Shown here in pieces: positions 8,142 to 18,248 of a stretch of 64,000 nucleotides of DNA. The notes under the pieces were generated by a model. The model searched no databases. It was not told where the DNA came from and saw only the letters and a list, made by a program, of their open reading frames with translations. Where the stretch lies: positions 1,674,001-1,738,000 of the forward strand of contig NZ_CP013372.1 of assembly GCF_001522585.2 (NCBI RefSeq), given 5' to 3'. The stretch's first letter is position 1; the number at the start of each line of letters is the position of its first letter. Both the position numbers and the translations under genes were made by a program. This DNA is from Burkholderia sp. NRF60-BP8 (GTDB taxonomy: Bacteria; Pseudomonadota; Gammaproteobacteria; Burkholderiales; Burkholderiaceae).

Positions 8142-8882
8142 TCACCTCCACCCCGCCCCCGCCATATACGCGCCGAGCGCAATCAGCCCGACGAAGAAGC
8201 AGCGCTTGAACGTCTTCTCGCTCATCACGCGCCGCGCATATTGCCCGCCGGCCATCCCCGCCAGCGCGGGCACGAGTGCGAGCGCCGACACGCCGAGGTC
8301 GATCGTCTGCAGTGCGCCCGTCACACGCAACTGCAGGCCGAGCACGATCGTCGACGCGGTGAACGACAGCCCGAGCGCCTGGATCAGATCGTCCTTCGAC
8401 AACCGCAGCGCCTGCAGGTACGGCACGGCAGGTACGACGAACACGCCGGTCGCGGCCGTCACGACGCCGGTCAGGTAGCCGACCACGGCCGACAGCCATT
8501 TTTCGTGACGGCCCGGCGCGGGCAGCCGCGCAGCCGCCAGCCCCCACAGCCCGTAAAGCACCAGCACCACGCCGAGCGCCGCGTGCGTCCACGTGCTGCC
8601 GGCCGCGAGCGCCGGCAGCCCGCCCGTCAGCGTGCCGACCGTCAGGCCCGCGAGCAGCGGCCACAGCCGGCGCAGCAGCGCGCCGAACGACGGGCCGAGC
8701 CCCAACTGCCACACGTTGGTGACGAACGACGGCACGAGCAGCAGGCTCGCCGCGGCCGACGGCGGCATCGCGAGCGTCAGCAGCCCCATCGCGATCGTCG
8801 GCAGCCCGAGTCCGATCATGCCCTTGACCGCGCCGGCCAGCAGGAAAACCAGCACGACGATCGTCAGCGTATGAGTTTGCAT
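8142..8882 (-). CDS. TauE/SafE-family membrane transporter
   Basis: A 246-residue inner-membrane protein with about eight hydrophobic segments. It carries the family's glycine- and proline-rich motifs in both halves: G-A-V-K-G-M-I-G-L-G-L-P in the first and V-V-G-Y-L-T-G-V-V-T-A-A-T-G in the second. The family includes putative exporters of sulfite, sulfonates and other anions; the substrate here is unknown. The ATG at 8882 starts directly before the first membrane helix. An ATG three codons upstream (8891) is an alternative. Confidence 0.9.
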   Translation of the reverse strand: MQTHTLTIVVLVFLLAGAVKGMIGLGLPTIAMGLLTLAMPPSAAASLLLVPSFVTNVWQLGLGPSFGALLRRLWPLLAGLTVGTLTGGLPALAAGSTWTHAALGVVLVLYGLWGLAAARLPAPGRHEKWLSAVVGYLTGVVTAATGVFVVPAVPYLQALRLSKDDLIQALGLSFTASTIVLGLQLRVTGALQTIDLGVSALALVPALAGMAGGQYARRVMSEKTFKRCFFVGLIALGAYMAGAGWR

Positions 8883-9013
8883 GGCAGGCATTCCGTCCGG
8901 TGAGTACGGCGCCGATGGTGCCTGCCCGTCATGCCGCCCGCCATCTGGTTTTGCCTGAGGCTGGCTCGGGCCCGTCGGACGGGTGTTCGGGCCGGTCGAT
9001 CCGGCCCCGTGAA

Positions 9014-10015
9014 TCACCCCCGACCCTGCTCGCTGTCGAGGTGAGCCATCTGAGCGGCCGGATAGCGCTCGCCGGCAGCCGCCCCGGCGGGAACCGCCGC
9101 TTCGATGCGAGCGAGATCATTGACCGTTAGTTGCAATTCAGTCGCCAGCAAACCGTCCTGCAGTTGCGTGCGCTTGCGCGCGCCGACCAGCGGCACGATG
9201 TCGGCACCGCGCGACAGCGCCCACGCGATGGCGATCTGCGCCGGATTGCTGCCCTTCTCGTCGGCGATCGCGCGCAGCGCATCGACGAGCGCGAGGTTGT
9301 GCGCGAGGTTCTCGCCCTGGAAGCGCGGGCTCGCCGCGCGGAAATCGCGCTCGCCCTGCCGCGCCGCGCTCCAGCGCCCGCCCAGCAGCCCGCGCGACAA
9401 CACGCCATAGGCCGTCACGCCGATGCCGAGCTCGCGGCATACGGGCAGAATCCCGGCCTCGATCCCGCGCGACAGCAACGAGTATTCGATCTGCAGATCG
9501 GCGATCGGCGCGACGGCGGCCGCGCGGCGGATCGTGTCCGCGCCGGCTTCGGACAGGCCGATATGACGCACGTACCCGGCCTTCACGAGATCGGCGATCG
9601 CGCCCACCGTCTCCTCGATCGGCACCGCCGGATCGACGCGTGCCGGGCGGTAGATGTCGAGGTAGTCGGTGCCGAGCCGCTTCAGCGAGTACGCGACGAA
9701 GTTCCGGATCGCCGCGGGCCGCGCGTCGTAGCCGACGAACCCGCCGGCCGGATCGCGCAGCGCGCCGAATTTCACGCTGATCAGCACCTGGTCGCGCGCC
9801 CGGCCGCGCAGCGCGTCGCGGATCAGCATCTCGTTGTCGCCCATGCCGTAAAAGTCGCCGGTATCGAGCAACGTGATCCCGTGATCGAGCGCCGCGTGCA
9901 GCGTCGCGATGCTTTCGTCGCGGTCGGCCGGCCCGTACAAGTCCGACATCCCCATGCAGCCGAGTCCGATCGCCGATACCTGCGGGCCGGTGCGGCCCAG
10001 TTGACGCATGTCCAT
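9014..10015 (-). CDS. aldo/keto reductase (His-to-Ala variant)
   Basis: A 333-residue NAD(P)H-dependent oxidoreductase with the TIM-barrel AKR sequence ([19 protein letters not shown]). Catalytic Asp and Tyr lie in L-D-T-G-D-F-Y-G and Lys in I-S-V-K-F-G. The usual catalytic His, in Y-x-x-H-R-x-D-P, is Ala (Y-R-P-A-R-V-D-P). The surrounding V-P-I-E-E-T-V-G is typical of the AKR subfamily close to YghZ/pyridoxal reductases. The gene is divergent from a LysR gene, with 141 bp between them, so that regulator probably controls it. The substrate is unknown. Confidence 0.9.
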   Translation of the reverse strand: MDMRQLGRTGPQVSAIGLGCMGMSDLYGPADRDESIATLHAALDHGITLLDTGDFYGMGDNEMLIRDALRGRARDQVLISVKFGALRDPAGGFVGYDARPAAIRNFVAYSLKRLGTDYLDIYRPARVDPAVPIEETVGAIADLVKAGYVRHIGLSEAGADTIRRAAAVAPIADLQIEYSLLSRGIEAGILPVCRELGIGVTAYGVLSRGLLGGRWSAARQGERDFRAASPRFQGENLAHNLALVDALRAIADEKGSNPAQIAIAWALSRGADIVPLVGARKRTQLQDGLLATELQLTVNDLARIEAAVPAGAAAGERYPAAQMAHLDSEQGRG

Positions 10016-10156
10016 GTCCGTTTCCTTCGAATGGTGAGTGGATGAAACGGATTCTGGATGCGCGACGCCGCGCGATAAACGCGAAACGCGCCACCAAACC
10101 ATTCGACGCTGATTAACAATGGAGTCTTTCCGTTTTCCGCCAAGGCCCTCGCCCGC

Positions 10157-11062
10157 ATGGACCACCTGCAAGCAATGCGCATCTTCGCGCGCGTCGCCCA
10201 TCTCGGCAGCTTCACGAAAGCGGCCGAGCAACTCCAGCTGCCGCGCCCGACGGTCAGCAACGCCGTCCAGTATCTGGAAAAGCACCTGAAGATCCGCCTG
10301 TTGCAACGCACGACGCGGCGCGTCGCGCTGACCGCCGAGGGCGCGACCTATTACGAGCGCTGCGTGCAGTTGCTGGCCGATCTCGACGATGCGGAAACGC
10401 TGTTCGAGGATGCCGGCGCGTCGCCGCGCGGCGTGATCCGCGTCGACCTGCCCGAACGTTTCGCGCTGACCCGGGTGATTCCGGCGCTGCCGGATTTTCA
10501 CGCGCGCTATCCCGATCTGCGCGTCGCGATCAGCACGACCGACCGCTTCGTCGATCTCGTCGCGGACGGCATCGACTGCGCGGTGCGGGTCGGCGTGCTG
10601 TCCGACACGTCGCTCGTCGCGCGGCGCGTCGGCGAGATGGCCCAGATCAACTGCGCGTCGCCGGCCTATCTCGCGCGCCACGGCACGCCGCGCTCGCCGG
10701 ACGAGCTGCCGGACCACGTCGCGGTCGGCTATTTCTCGAGCCGGACGGGCCGCGAGCTGGACTGGGAATATGCGGACATGGATTCGGGCGAGATGCACAC
10801 GGTGAAGATGCACAGCATCGTGTCGGTCAACAGCTCGCAGGCGTATCTCGCGTGCTGCATCGCGGGCCTCGGGCTGATCCAGGCGCCGCGCGACGGGCTC
10901 GCGCCGCTGCTCGCAGACGGTTCGCTGGTCGAGGTGCTGCCGGAATGGAATGCCGGGCCGCTGCCCGTATCGGTGGTGTTTCCGTACGGCCGGCATCTCG
11001 CGCCGCGCGTGCGGATCTTCGTCGACTGGCTCGCGGAAACGCTCGGCGGCCGGGCGGACTGA
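10157..11062 (+). CDS. LysR-family transcriptional regulator
   Basis: A 301-residue LysR regulator of the CrgA/DmlR type. The HTH is at residues 1-60 ([26 protein letters not shown]) and the effector domain at about 90-295. It is divergent from the aldo/keto reductase gene and shares its promoter region, the usual arrangement for a regulator and its target. The ATG at 10157 opens directly into the conserved M-D-x-L-x-A-M start. Confidence 0.92.
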   Translation: MDHLQAMRIFARVAHLGSFTKAAEQLQLPRPTVSNAVQYLEKHLKIRLLQRTTRRVALTAEGATYYERCVQLLADLDDAETLFEDAGASPRGVIRVDLPERFALTRVIPALPDFHARYPDLRVAISTTDRFVDLVADGIDCAVRVGVLSDTSLVARRVGEMAQINCASPAYLARHGTPRSPDELPDHVAVGYFSSRTGRELDWEYADMDSGEMHTVKMHSIVSVNSSQAYLACCIAGLGLIQAPRDGLAPLLADGSLVEVLPEWNAGPLPVSVVFPYGRHLAPRVRIFVDWLAETLGGRAD

Positions 11063-11073
11063 CCGGCGGCAGT

Positions 11074-11094
11074 GCCGGGGTTTTGCGCCCCGGC
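11074..11094. terminator. short hairpin between convergent LysR and porin genes
   Basis: GCCGGGG, a 7-base loop, then CCCCGGC. It lies between the two stop codons. It could end either transcript, though no T-run follows the stem. Confidence 0.45.
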
Positions 11095-11108
11095 CGCCGG
11101 CGCCCGGG

Positions 11109-12263
11109 TCAGAACTTGTGGCGGATCGCGGCGCGCACCGCGAACTGGTTCGACGACGCCGACGGGCCGTCCGTCCCGACGACATAGCCGCCGTCGGCCG
11201 CCGTGCCCGTCTTGTCGCCGCCCACCTTCTGCCACGCGCCCTGCAGGTACACGTCGGTACGCTTCGACAGGCTGTAGTCGGCCATCAGGCCGACCGTGTG
11301 GTACTTCGGCTTGAACGAGCCGGCCGCGGCATCGTACTTGCCGTCCGTATACACGTACTGCGCGCCGAGGTAGAAATCGGGCGTGAGCTGGTACTTGCCG
11401 TTGATCTCGAAGTTCTGGAACTTCGTCGCGGTCAGCCCGAGGCCGGCGAACGTCGACGCCGGCAGGTAGACCGTCGATACGGGATTCTTCACGTCGGTCT
11501 TCGTATAGACGATGCCGACCGTGGCCGGGCCGAACGTGTAGTTGACGCCGCCGCCGAAGATGCGCAGCCGATCGGCGACGAAATTCGCGTCGTCGGCCGC
11601 GATCGCGCCCGCGCTGCCGATGCCGGGGTTGTTCGCCTGCAGGTACGCGGCCGCGACCTGCAGCCCGGCCAGCGAATATTGCGCGCCGATGCTGTACTGG
11701 CGGTTGTTCGAGAAGCCCGTGCCGTTGCTGAAGCTGTACGTGCCGCCGAACGTCAGGCCGTTCCAGTCGGGGCTCGCGTACTTGACCGTGTTGTTGACGC
11801 GGAACGAGTTGTCCGTGTTGTCGTTGTCGAACGGGTGCGAAAACAGCGTGCCGCCCCAGTTGCCGTTCGCGGTAAGCGGCGCCAGATAGTCGACGACGGA
11901 ATCGTACTGACGGCCGAGCGTCAGCGTGCCGAAGCGCGACTCGGAAAGCCCGACGAACGCCTGACGGCCGAACATGCGGCCGCCCTGGCCGAGCCGGCCG
12001 TTGTTCACGTCGAACCCGTTTTCCAGCGTGAAGATCGCCTTCAGCCCGCCGCCGAGATCCTCGCTGCCCTTCAGGCCCCACCGGCTGCCCTGCGCATAGC
12101 CGCTCGCGAGCTGGTAATTCGTCTTTCCGACCCCATTGACGTTGACGTTGTTCGTGTAATTGAAGCCTTCGTCGATCACGCCGTACAGCGTCACGCTGCT
12201 CTCGGCAAAGGCCGGCGCGGCGAATGCGGCGAGCGCGGCGGCAAAAATGACGTGCTTCTTCAT
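11109..12263 (-). CDS. Gram-negative porin, Burkholderia type
   Basis: A 384-residue outer-membrane porin. The signal peptide is residues 1-20 (ending A-F-A). The mature start [12 protein letters not shown] and the loop motif [13 protein letters not shown] are hallmarks of the beta-proteobacterial trimeric porin family, and the protein ends R-H-K-F, the terminal Phe needed for BAM recognition. It is one of three related porins in the window (also 24244-25419 and 30723-31892). It is monocistronic and convergent with the LysR gene. The solute preference cannot be read from sequence. Confidence 0.95.
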   Translation of the reverse strand: MKKHVIFAAALAAFAAPAFAESSVTLYGVIDEGFNYTNNVNVNGVGKTNYQLASGYAQGSRWGLKGSEDLGGGLKAIFTLENGFDVNNGRLGQGGRMFGRQAFVGLSESRFGTLTLGRQYDSVVDYLAPLTANGNWGGTLFSHPFDNDNTDNSFRVNNTVKYASPDWNGLTFGGTYSFSNGTGFSNNRQYSIGAQYSLAGLQVAAAYLQANNPGIGSAGAIAADDANFVADRLRIFGGGVNYTFGPATVGIVYTKTDVKNPVSTVYLPASTFAGLGLTATKFQNFEINGKYQLTPDFYLGAQYVYTDGKYDAAAGSFKPKYHTVGLMADYSLSKRTDVYLQGAWQKVGGDKTGTAADGGYVVGTDGPSASSNQFAVRAAIRHKF

Positions 12264-12643
12264 GACGGATCTCCGGAGCCGAGGACCGGGCAGGCCGAAC
12301 GCCCGGCGAATGTTTGGTCTGTGTATAAGTGGCCCGCAGGGCGGACGACGCGGTGTGCGGCCGCGTGAGGACAAAATGGTGTCACGTCGCAAACCTTCCG
12401 TCCATCGGGTGCGGGTCGTCGCGCGCAAAGCGTTGCGCTCGTCCAACTGCCCCGTTGCGCGGAGAGCCTGACCGGGCTTATCGGCAGCGGCACGCCGGCC
12501 GGCCATCCGCGTAAACCCGATGGGCGTCGCATCGGTGGCACAATGCGCATCCGTTCGTCATTTCTTCACGAAGTCATGCTTCACCCCGATTCATGCGCGG
12601 CGCGCGCCGGCCGCGCCCGCGGCCCGCGCCGGAAGGCGCGCCG
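12264..12643. other. divergent promoter region between porin and OpgC-like genes
   Basis: 380 bases without a gene. A TATACA on the minus strand near 12322-12327 could be the -10 box for the porin; I could not fix a -35 box. Nothing else is recognised. Confidence 0.3.
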
Positions 12644-13741
12644 ATGACCGCGCCGGCCCGCGCCGGCCGCTACGCCGAGCTCGATTTCTTCCGCGGCCTC
12701 GTGCTGCTCGTCATCGTCGTCGACCACATCGGCGGCAGCATTCTGTCGCGCGTCACGCTGCACGCGTACGCGCTGTGCGACGCGGCCGAGGTATTCGTGT
12801 TCCTCGGCGGCTTCGCGACCGCCATTGCGTACAACTCGCTCGCCGAGCGGCACGACGAGGCCGCCGCGCGCCAGCGTTTCATCCGGCGTGCATTCGAAAT
12901 CTACCGCGCGTTCCTCGTGACGGCCGGCCTGATGCTGCTGATCACGGCCGTGCTGAATGCGTTCGCGATCGACGGCCCGAACATGCCGACCAACGATCTC
13001 GACGGGCTGCTGCACAAACCACTCGCCGCGCTGCGCGACATCCTGCTGTTCCGCCGCCAGCCGTACCTTGCGTCGGTGCTGCCGATGTACGCGTTCTTCG
13101 CGCTGCTCGTCCCGCTCGCGCTGCCGCTCGCGCGCACGCAGCCATGGCTGATGCTCGCGTTCAGCGGATCGCTATGGTTTGCGGCGCCGCACGTCGCACG
13201 CTTCCTGCCGACCGTCGAAGGCGCGCCGTGGGATTTCAATCCGTTCGCGTGGCAATTCCTGTTCGTGCTCGGCGTGATCGCACGCTGCCAGCCCGTCTAC
13301 CAGACGCTCTCGCCCAAGCCGCAGGGCTGGCTGCTGACGGCCGCGTCGCTCGCGATCGTCGCGGCCGGCGCGTACTACCGGCTGCGCATCGAGCCGTTCC
13401 CCACCGATCCGTCGATCAAGCAGAACCTCGGCGTGCTGCGGCTCGTGAACTTCCTCGCGATCGCGTGGCTCGCCGCCAAGCTCGTGCACCTCGGCTGGAT
13501 GAAGAAGGTCGCGCACGCGATGCCGTGGATCGGCACGATCGGCCGGCAGGGGCTGCTGTGCTTCGTCGCGGGCACCGGCATCTCGCTCGCGGTCGATTCG
13601 CTGCTCTACCAGGCGACCGAAGGCTATCTCGACGTGCCGCTGGGCCTGACCGCCGACGCCGTCGCGATGGGGCTGCTGTATCTCGTCGCCAAGCTCTACG
13701 GGCCGCTCGTCGCGCGGCTGTCGTTCCGTTCGCGGCAATGA
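12644..13741 (+). CDS. OpgC-like membrane protein
   Basis: A 365-residue integral membrane protein with about ten hydrophobic helices, matching the OpgC family. Members of that family are acyltransferase-like and in some bacteria transfer succinyl groups to periplasmic glucans. The N-terminal motif Y-A-E-L-D-F-F-R-G-L-V-L-L, followed by V-D-H-I-G-G-S, is the usual start of this family, with the catalytic-type His in the second helix. The ATG at 12644 has GGAAGG nearby and begins just before the motif. The esterase gene follows 61 bp downstream, so the two may form an operon acting on an envelope or secreted glycan. Confidence 0.85.
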   Translation: MTAPARAGRYAELDFFRGLVLLVIVVDHIGGSILSRVTLHAYALCDAAEVFVFLGGFATAIAYNSLAERHDEAAARQRFIRRAFEIYRAFLVTAGLMLLITAVLNAFAIDGPNMPTNDLDGLLHKPLAALRDILLFRRQPYLASVLPMYAFFALLVPLALPLARTQPWLMLAFSGSLWFAAPHVARFLPTVEGAPWDFNPFAWQFLFVLGVIARCQPVYQTLSPKPQGWLLTAASLAIVAAGAYYRLRIEPFPTDPSIKQNLGVLRLVNFLAIAWLAAKLVHLGWMKKVAHAMPWIGTIGRQGLLCFVAGTGISLAVDSLLYQATEGYLDVPLGLTADAVAMGLLYLVAKLYGPLVARLSFRSRQ

Positions 13742-13802
13742 CGCGCCGCGCCGTCATGCGCCGCTGCTACGATAGCCGGCGCCTCTCCTGAAACGATTCG
13801 CC

Positions 13803-14741
13803 ATGCGCCGACTCGCCCTTCCGTTCGCCCTCGCCCTGTTCGCCGGCGCCATCGCCGCCGCCCATGCCGCGCCGCCGGCGGCGCCTGCTCCGGCCGTATC
13901 GACCGCGCCACCGGCCGTCCAGACCGCGACGACGCCGTCCTCCGCGCCGGAGCCGTCCGTCAATCCGGGCAGCAGCGTCGTGCTGCGCACGTTCCGGTCG
14001 GCGTCGTTGAAGCGCGACTGGTCGTACACGGTCTACCTGCCGCCCGGCTACAACGCGGAAGGCGCACGCTACCCGGTGATGTACCTGCTGCACGGCAACG
14101 CGGGCAACGCGAACGACTGGGTCACGCAGGGCCGGCTGCAGGCCACCGCCGATACGCTGATCGAGCGCCACGACATCCCGCCCGTCGTGATCGTGATGCC
14201 GCAGGGCGGCACCGACTGGTACGTCGATCGCAAGGAGAAGATGCAGAGCGCGTTCCTCAACGACCTGCTGCCCGAAGTCGAAGCGCACTTCGCGGTGTCG
14301 AACCAGCGCGCGGGCCGCGCGATCGGCGGCGTGTCGATGGGCGGCTTCGGCGCGCTGCGCTTCTCGCTGCTCGAACCGGGCCTGTTCTGCGGCGCGATGC
14401 TGCTGAGCCCCGCGATCTATGCGAACGAGCCGCCGCTCAATTCCGCCGCGCGCTACGTCGGCGTGTTCGGCGACCGCCAGTTCGATTCGCGCGTGTGGCA
14501 CGAGCTCAATTATCCGGCGCTGCTGCGCGGCTATTTCGCGCGCAACTGGCGCGTGCCGATGTTCATCGCGGCCGGCGACGACGACCTGACGATCCAGGCG
14601 GAATCGAGCGTGCTGTACACGCACCTGCGCCGTGCGCAGAACCCGGCCGAGCTGCGCATCGTCGACGGCGGGCATACGTGGGACGTCTGGCGCGGGCTGC
14701 TCGGGCAGGGGTTGAAGTATGCGCTGGAGTGCGTGAAGTGA
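13803..14741 (+). CDS. exported alpha/beta-hydrolase, esterase D-like
   Basis: A 312-residue exported hydrolase. The signal peptide is residues 1-22 (ending A-H-A). An Ala/Pro-rich linker runs to about residue 58. The alpha/beta-hydrolase domain has the oxyanion region Y-L-L-H-G-N-A-G-N, the nucleophile elbow G-G-V-S-M-G-G (Ser is the nucleophile), an acid in A-A-G-D-D-D, and the catalytic His in V-D-G-G-H-T-W. It belongs with the mycolyltransferase/esterase D superfamily. It lies close behind the OpgC-like acyltransferase, so deacylation of an envelope glycan or ester is possible but unproven. Confidence 0.88.
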   Translation: MRRLALPFALALFAGAIAAAHAAPPAAPAPAVSTAPPAVQTATTPSSAPEPSVNPGSSVVLRTFRSASLKRDWSYTVYLPPGYNAEGARYPVMYLLHGNAGNANDWVTQGRLQATADTLIERHDIPPVVIVMPQGGTDWYVDRKEKMQSAFLNDLLPEVEAHFAVSNQRAGRAIGGVSMGGFGALRFSLLEPGLFCGAMLLSPAIYANEPPLNSAARYVGVFGDRQFDSRVWHELNYPALLRGYFARNWRVPMFIAAGDDDLTIQAESSVLYTHLRRAQNPAELRIVDGGHTWDVWRGLLGQGLKYALECVK

Positions 14742-14922
14742 CGGCCGGCGGGCGTGGCAGGAAAGCCGCGCCCGGCCGGAAGAAAGGGGCGCCGCCGTCT
14801 CGTGGAGCACGTTTCACGATGTCGCTCGAATCCGGGCATCGCGCATTTCGACTACAGTGCCGAAGTGGCGACGGCATCGACCGGCCGCCTCTCCCGTCAC
14901 TCAACCCGCAGGGTATCCCGCC

Positions 14923-15681
14923 ATGTCCGACTCGAAGAAATTCGCCGCCGTCACGGGCGCCGGCTCCGGCATCGGTCGCGCCGCGGCCATCGCGCTCGCC
15001 CGGGCCGGCTTCATCGTCGCGCTGCTCGGACGCACGGAGGCGTCGCTGCGCGACACGCAGGACGCCATCCGCGCCGCCGGCGGCGACGCCGACGTGTTTC
15101 CCGTCGACGTCGCCGACGAAGCCTCGGTCGATCACGCGTTCGCGCAGATCGCGCAACGGTTCGGCCGGCTCGATGTGCTGTTCAACAACGCCGGCCGCAA
15201 TGCTCCGGTCGTTTCTCTCGACGAATACGAACTCGACGTGTGGAACAGCGTCGTCGCGACGAACCTGACCGGCGTCTTTCTGTGCGCGCGGGCCGCGTGG
15301 CGACTGATGAAAACGCAGACGCCGCAGGGCGGCCGAATCATCAACAACGGCTCGATCTCGGCACACGCGCCGCGCCCCGACACGATCGCGTACACGGCCA
15401 CCAAGCACGCGGTCACCGGGATCACGAAGTCGCTCGCGCTGGATGGCCGCCGGTACAACATCGCGTGCGGCCAGATCGACATCGGCAACGCGGCCACCGC
15501 GCTCACCGAACGGATGACGCAAGGCGTCCCGCAAGCGGACGGCAGCCTCGCGCCCGAGGCGCGGATGGACGTCGCGCATGTCGCGAATGCGGTCGTCCAG
15601 ATGGCGAATCTGCCGCTCGACGCGAACATCCTCAACATGACGATCATGGCGACCGCGATGCCGTTCGTCGGGCGCGGATAG
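14923..15681 (+). CDS. short-chain dehydrogenase/reductase
   Basis: A 252-residue NAD(P)-dependent SDR. The nucleotide-binding motif T-G-A-G-S-G-I-G is at residues 9-16 and N-N-A-G near 88. The catalytic Ser is in N-N-G-S-I-S and the Tyr-x-x-x-Lys in Y-T-A-T-K. The substrate loop is ordinary. The start at 14923 is chosen because the Rossmann strand begins six residues later. It stands alone on the plus strand after the esterase, with 181 bp between them. The substrate is unknown. Confidence 0.92.
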   Translation: MSDSKKFAAVTGAGSGIGRAAAIALARAGFIVALLGRTEASLRDTQDAIRAAGGDADVFPVDVADEASVDHAFAQIAQRFGRLDVLFNNAGRNAPVVSLDEYELDVWNSVVATNLTGVFLCARAAWRLMKTQTPQGGRIINNGSISAHAPRPDTIAYTATKHAVTGITKSLALDGRRYNIACGQIDIGNAATALTERMTQGVPQADGSLAPEARMDVAHVANAVVQMANLPLDANILNMTIMATAMPFVGRG

Positions 15682-15783
15682 CGCGTGGTGCGCGCCCGCG
15701 CGGACGACGGCGTTCACGCACGGGCCGCTGCCGAACCGATCCCTGGCGACGGCGCCGAATGCCCGCGCGTTCGCGACGCACAT

Positions 15784-16158
15784 TCAGTGAGGCAGGCCGA
15801 TCGCTTGCTGCTCGTCCTCGAGCAGCTGCGTCAGCGAACCCTGCAACCGCTCGAGGCTGCGCGGCGGGAGTGCGAAGCTGGCCCAGCCAAGCCCGCTATG
15901 ACGCAGCAACAGCACCACGCCGCCCTCCAGCGGATGGCGCTCGGCATACCAGCAAGGATCCATCTCCGTCACGAATTGCTGCGCGTGCGGCGGACGTTCC
16001 GGCACCGCAGGCTGCATCGACGCGCGCAACAGGCTCAGGTACTGGATGACTGCGTCCACGTCTTCCGGATCGAGCACCGCCGCGCCCCGTTCGATCGACA
16101 TCAACACGACGGGCTTGCCGCGCTCTTCGATCATCTTGATGCTCAACGGTTGTGCCAT
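15784..16158 (-). CDS. conserved hypothetical protein, 124 residues
   Basis: A cytoplasmic protein of 124 residues with no signal peptide or membrane helix. It has acidic stretches (L-D-P-E-D-V-D-A-V-I-Q-Y-L) and a mid-region with Trp and Cys (D-P-C-W-Y-A-E-R-H-P-L). I do not recognise a domain. The ATG at 16158 has AAGGA upstream. It is divergent from the LysR gene at 16476 and separated from it by an AT-rich region holding a promoter-terminator pair on the other strand. Confidence 0.75.
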   Translation of the reverse strand: MAQPLSIKMIEERGKPVVLMSIERGAAVLDPEDVDAVIQYLSLLRASMQPAVPERPPHAQQFVTEMDPCWYAERHPLEGGVVLLLRHSGLGWASFALPPRSLERLQGSLTQLLEDEQQAIGLPH

Positions 16159-16169
16159 TTCTGTCGTCC

Positions 16170-16198
16170 TTGCCACGGTTACGGGAACCCATTATCGA
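16170..16198 (+). promoter_or_regulatory. predicted sigma-70 promoter on plus strand
   Basis: TTGCCA (16170-16175), a 17-base spacer, then TATCGA (16193-16198). A transcript from here would start near 16205 and meet a hairpin-plus-T terminator at 16222-16253, giving an RNA of only about 50 bases unless it reads through. Confidence 0.4.
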
Positions 16199-16221
16199 TC
16201 TCGGTACACGTCTGCCGCCTG

Positions 16222-16253
16222 AAGATTCGTGATCCGCGCATGAATCTTTTTTT
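16222..16253 (+). terminator. intrinsic terminator in divergent promoter region
   Basis: AAGATTCGTG, a 7-base loop, then CATGAATCTT followed by five T: a 10-bp stem with one G-U pair and a U tail on the plus strand. The nearest upstream plus-strand gene ends at 15681, so this may end a short RNA from the promoter at 16170 or an antisense transcript over the 124-residue gene. Confidence 0.6.
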
Positions 16254-16475
16254 AGAAATTTTTCAGAAAACGCGCCGCGCGATCGTCTGTCGAGGCTCCG
16301 CCGCTTTCTAAACGAAATTTCATCCGGCCAGCACTGTTTTTTTAGCGTCCCGCATCCGCGTGCCTTCCATAATGAATTCGCTGCCCGCCCCGGCAGGCGC
16401 CGCGCGATGCGTCGACGTAGCCCGCCGAAGACGGACGCGCCCCCGTATTTCCGGCACATCCATTCCTCGCCGATC

Positions 16476-17399
16476 ATGAACCAACTGCAAGCGATGCGTG
16501 TCTTCACGCGTGTGGTCGAATTATCGAGCTTCAGCCTCGCCGCGCGTCAGCTCGGCATGTCGGCCGCCGCGGTCACGCGCAGCGTCGGCATGCTCGAGGC
16601 ACATCTGAACATGCGCCTGTTGAATCGGACCACGCGCAGCCTGTCGCTCACCGAGACGGGCCGCGAATATCTCGACGGCTGCCGCGCGATCATCGAGAAG
16701 CTCGACGAGATCGAATCGAATCTCGCGCAGGTCAATCGCGACCCGCACGGTACGCTGCGCATCGCCGCGTCGGCAACCTCGGTTGCGGCCGGGCTTGGCG
16801 CGCTGCTGTCCACGTATCGCGTCGCGCATCCGCGCGTGCGATTCGACGTGACGACCTTCGATATCCAGGTCGACATGGTGGAAGGCGGCTACGACGTGTG
16901 CTTCTGCGACGATCACCGCCTCGTCAACTCGACCTTCGTGTCGCGCACGTTGACGAACGTTCGCGACGTGATCGTCGCGTCTCCCGACTACCTCGCGCGC
17001 CACGGCACGCCGGTCGAGCCGGTCGAACTGAATACGCACTGCCTGCTGACCGTGTCGAACGGCGCCGCGCGCAATTGGGCGTTCTCGGACGTCGACGGGT
17101 GCGCTCGCATCGATACCGGCAATGCGCTGGCGTCGACCAGCAACACGATGGTGCGGATCGCGGCGCTCAATCACATGGGCATCGCGCAATTGCCGCATCC
17201 GCTCGTTGCCGACGATCTCGCGCGCGGCACCCTGGTGCCGGTTCTCGAACGCTACGACGTGAACGGCGGGCCGCGCTGCGTATCGATCCTCTACCCGAGC
17301 CGCAATTACCTGTCCACGAAAGTGCGCAGCTTCATCGACTACGTGGTCGATCACTATCGCACGCCCGAGCGCATGGCCATGCAGCTTGCCGCGGCCTGA
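16476..17399 (+). CDS. LysR-family transcriptional regulator
   Basis: A 307-residue LysR regulator with an M-N-Q-L-Q-A-M-R-V-F start and HTH F-S-L-A-A-R-Q-L-G-M-S-A-A-A-V-T-R-S. The effector domain holds a Cys-rich strand (Y-D-V-C-F-C-D-D). It ends 20 bp before an OmpR-type regulator gene, so the two are probably cotranscribed; the RND efflux operon follows. A LysR plus an orphan response regulator before efflux genes suggests joint control of the pump. Confidence 0.92.
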   Translation: MNQLQAMRVFTRVVELSSFSLAARQLGMSAAAVTRSVGMLEAHLNMRLLNRTTRSLSLTETGREYLDGCRAIIEKLDEIESNLAQVNRDPHGTLRIAASATSVAAGLGALLSTYRVAHPRVRFDVTTFDIQVDMVEGGYDVCFCDDHRLVNSTFVSRTLTNVRDVIVASPDYLARHGTPVEPVELNTHCLLTVSNGAARNWAFSDVDGCARIDTGNALASTSNTMVRIAALNHMGIAQLPHPLVADDLARGTLVPVLERYDVNGGPRCVSILYPSRNYLSTKVRSFIDYVVDHYRTPERMAMQLAAA

Positions 17400-17419
17400 T
17401 TCCGCCGATCGCGTACGCC

Positions 17420-18094
17420 ATGGCCCACATCCTGACGATCGAAGACGATCCGCTGATCGCGGATCACATCGCGCACACGCTGCGTGCCGAAGGCCACCGG
17501 ATCGACATCGCGCGCACCGGCCGCGACGGCATGGCCCGCGCGATGAGCGCGAACTACGACGTCGTCACGCTCGATCGCATGCTGCCCGACCTCGACGGGC
17601 TGACGATCCTCGCGACGATGCGCGGCGTCGGCCTCGATACGCCGGTACTCGTGATGAGTTCGCTGGCCGACGTCGACCAGCGTATCCAGGGGCTGCGCGC
17701 AGGCGGCGACGACTACCTCGTCAAGCCGTTCTCGCTCGAAGAAATGTGCGCACGCATCGACGTGCTGATTCGCCGGCGGCCGCGCGGCACGCACGTCGAG
17801 ACGGTGCTGCGCGCCGGCGAGCTGGCGCTCGACCTGGTGCGGCGACGCGCCACGCTGGGCGCGCGCGAGCTCGCGCTGCTGCCGACCGAATCCCGCGTGC
17901 TCGAATTCATGATGCGCAACGCCGGCCGCGTGCTCACGCGCACGATGATCTTCGAGGCCGTGTGGGGCTGCCGCTTCGATCCCGGTACGAACCTGATCGA
18001 CGTGCACATCGGCCGCCTGCGCAAGAAGGTGAACCGGCCGGGCGCGGCGCCCCTGATCCGCACGATCCGGGGCTCGGGCTACATGCTCGGTTGA
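17420..18094 (+). CDS. OmpR-family response regulator, no adjacent kinase
   Basis: A 224-residue two-component regulator. The receiver keeps E8-D9-D10, the phospho-acceptor Asp52 (V-V-T-L-D-R-M-L-P) and the Lys in L-V-K-P-F. The C-terminal winged helix of the OmpR type covers about 130-224 and ends G-S-G-Y-M-L-G. It closely resembles the regulator at 28466-29212 (T-I-E-D-D, G-R-D-G-M-A-R-A, D-R-M-L-P, L-R-A-G-G-D-D-Y-L), so the kinase at 27055 may be its partner too; that is inference. It lies between a LysR gene and the RND operon, the likely target. Confidence 0.92.
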   Translation: MAHILTIEDDPLIADHIAHTLRAEGHRIDIARTGRDGMARAMSANYDVVTLDRMLPDLDGLTILATMRGVGLDTPVLVMSSLADVDQRIQGLRAGGDDYLVKPFSLEEMCARIDVLIRRRPRGTHVETVLRAGELALDLVRRRATLGARELALLPTESRVLEFMMRNAGRVLTRTMIFEAVWGCRFDPGTNLIDVHIGRLRKKVNRPGAAPLIRTIRGSGYMLG

Positions 18095-18109
18095 CGCCGC
18101 CCGCTACTT

Positions 18110-18124
18110 AAAACTTGTTTCATC
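18110..18124. promoter_or_regulatory. copy 1 of shared motif RAAACNNNYTTCATC
   Basis: AAAACTTGTTTCATC lies 125 bases upstream of the RND permease gene. The same 15-bp pattern with the same internal spacing occurs at 25552-25566 and 29868-29882, always intergenic and near OmpR-type regulators. It is a candidate binding site for one of them. Confidence 0.5.
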
Positions 18125-18248
18125 TTTTTTGCGACCCGTTGTTAGGGGCTGCTCCGCAGAATGCGGTCGTCGGATGCGCATCGGTGTTTTCCCGAAGACG
18201 CGCACACCCGGCTCATCTTCACGACGATCTTGAACGGAGCAGCACCTC

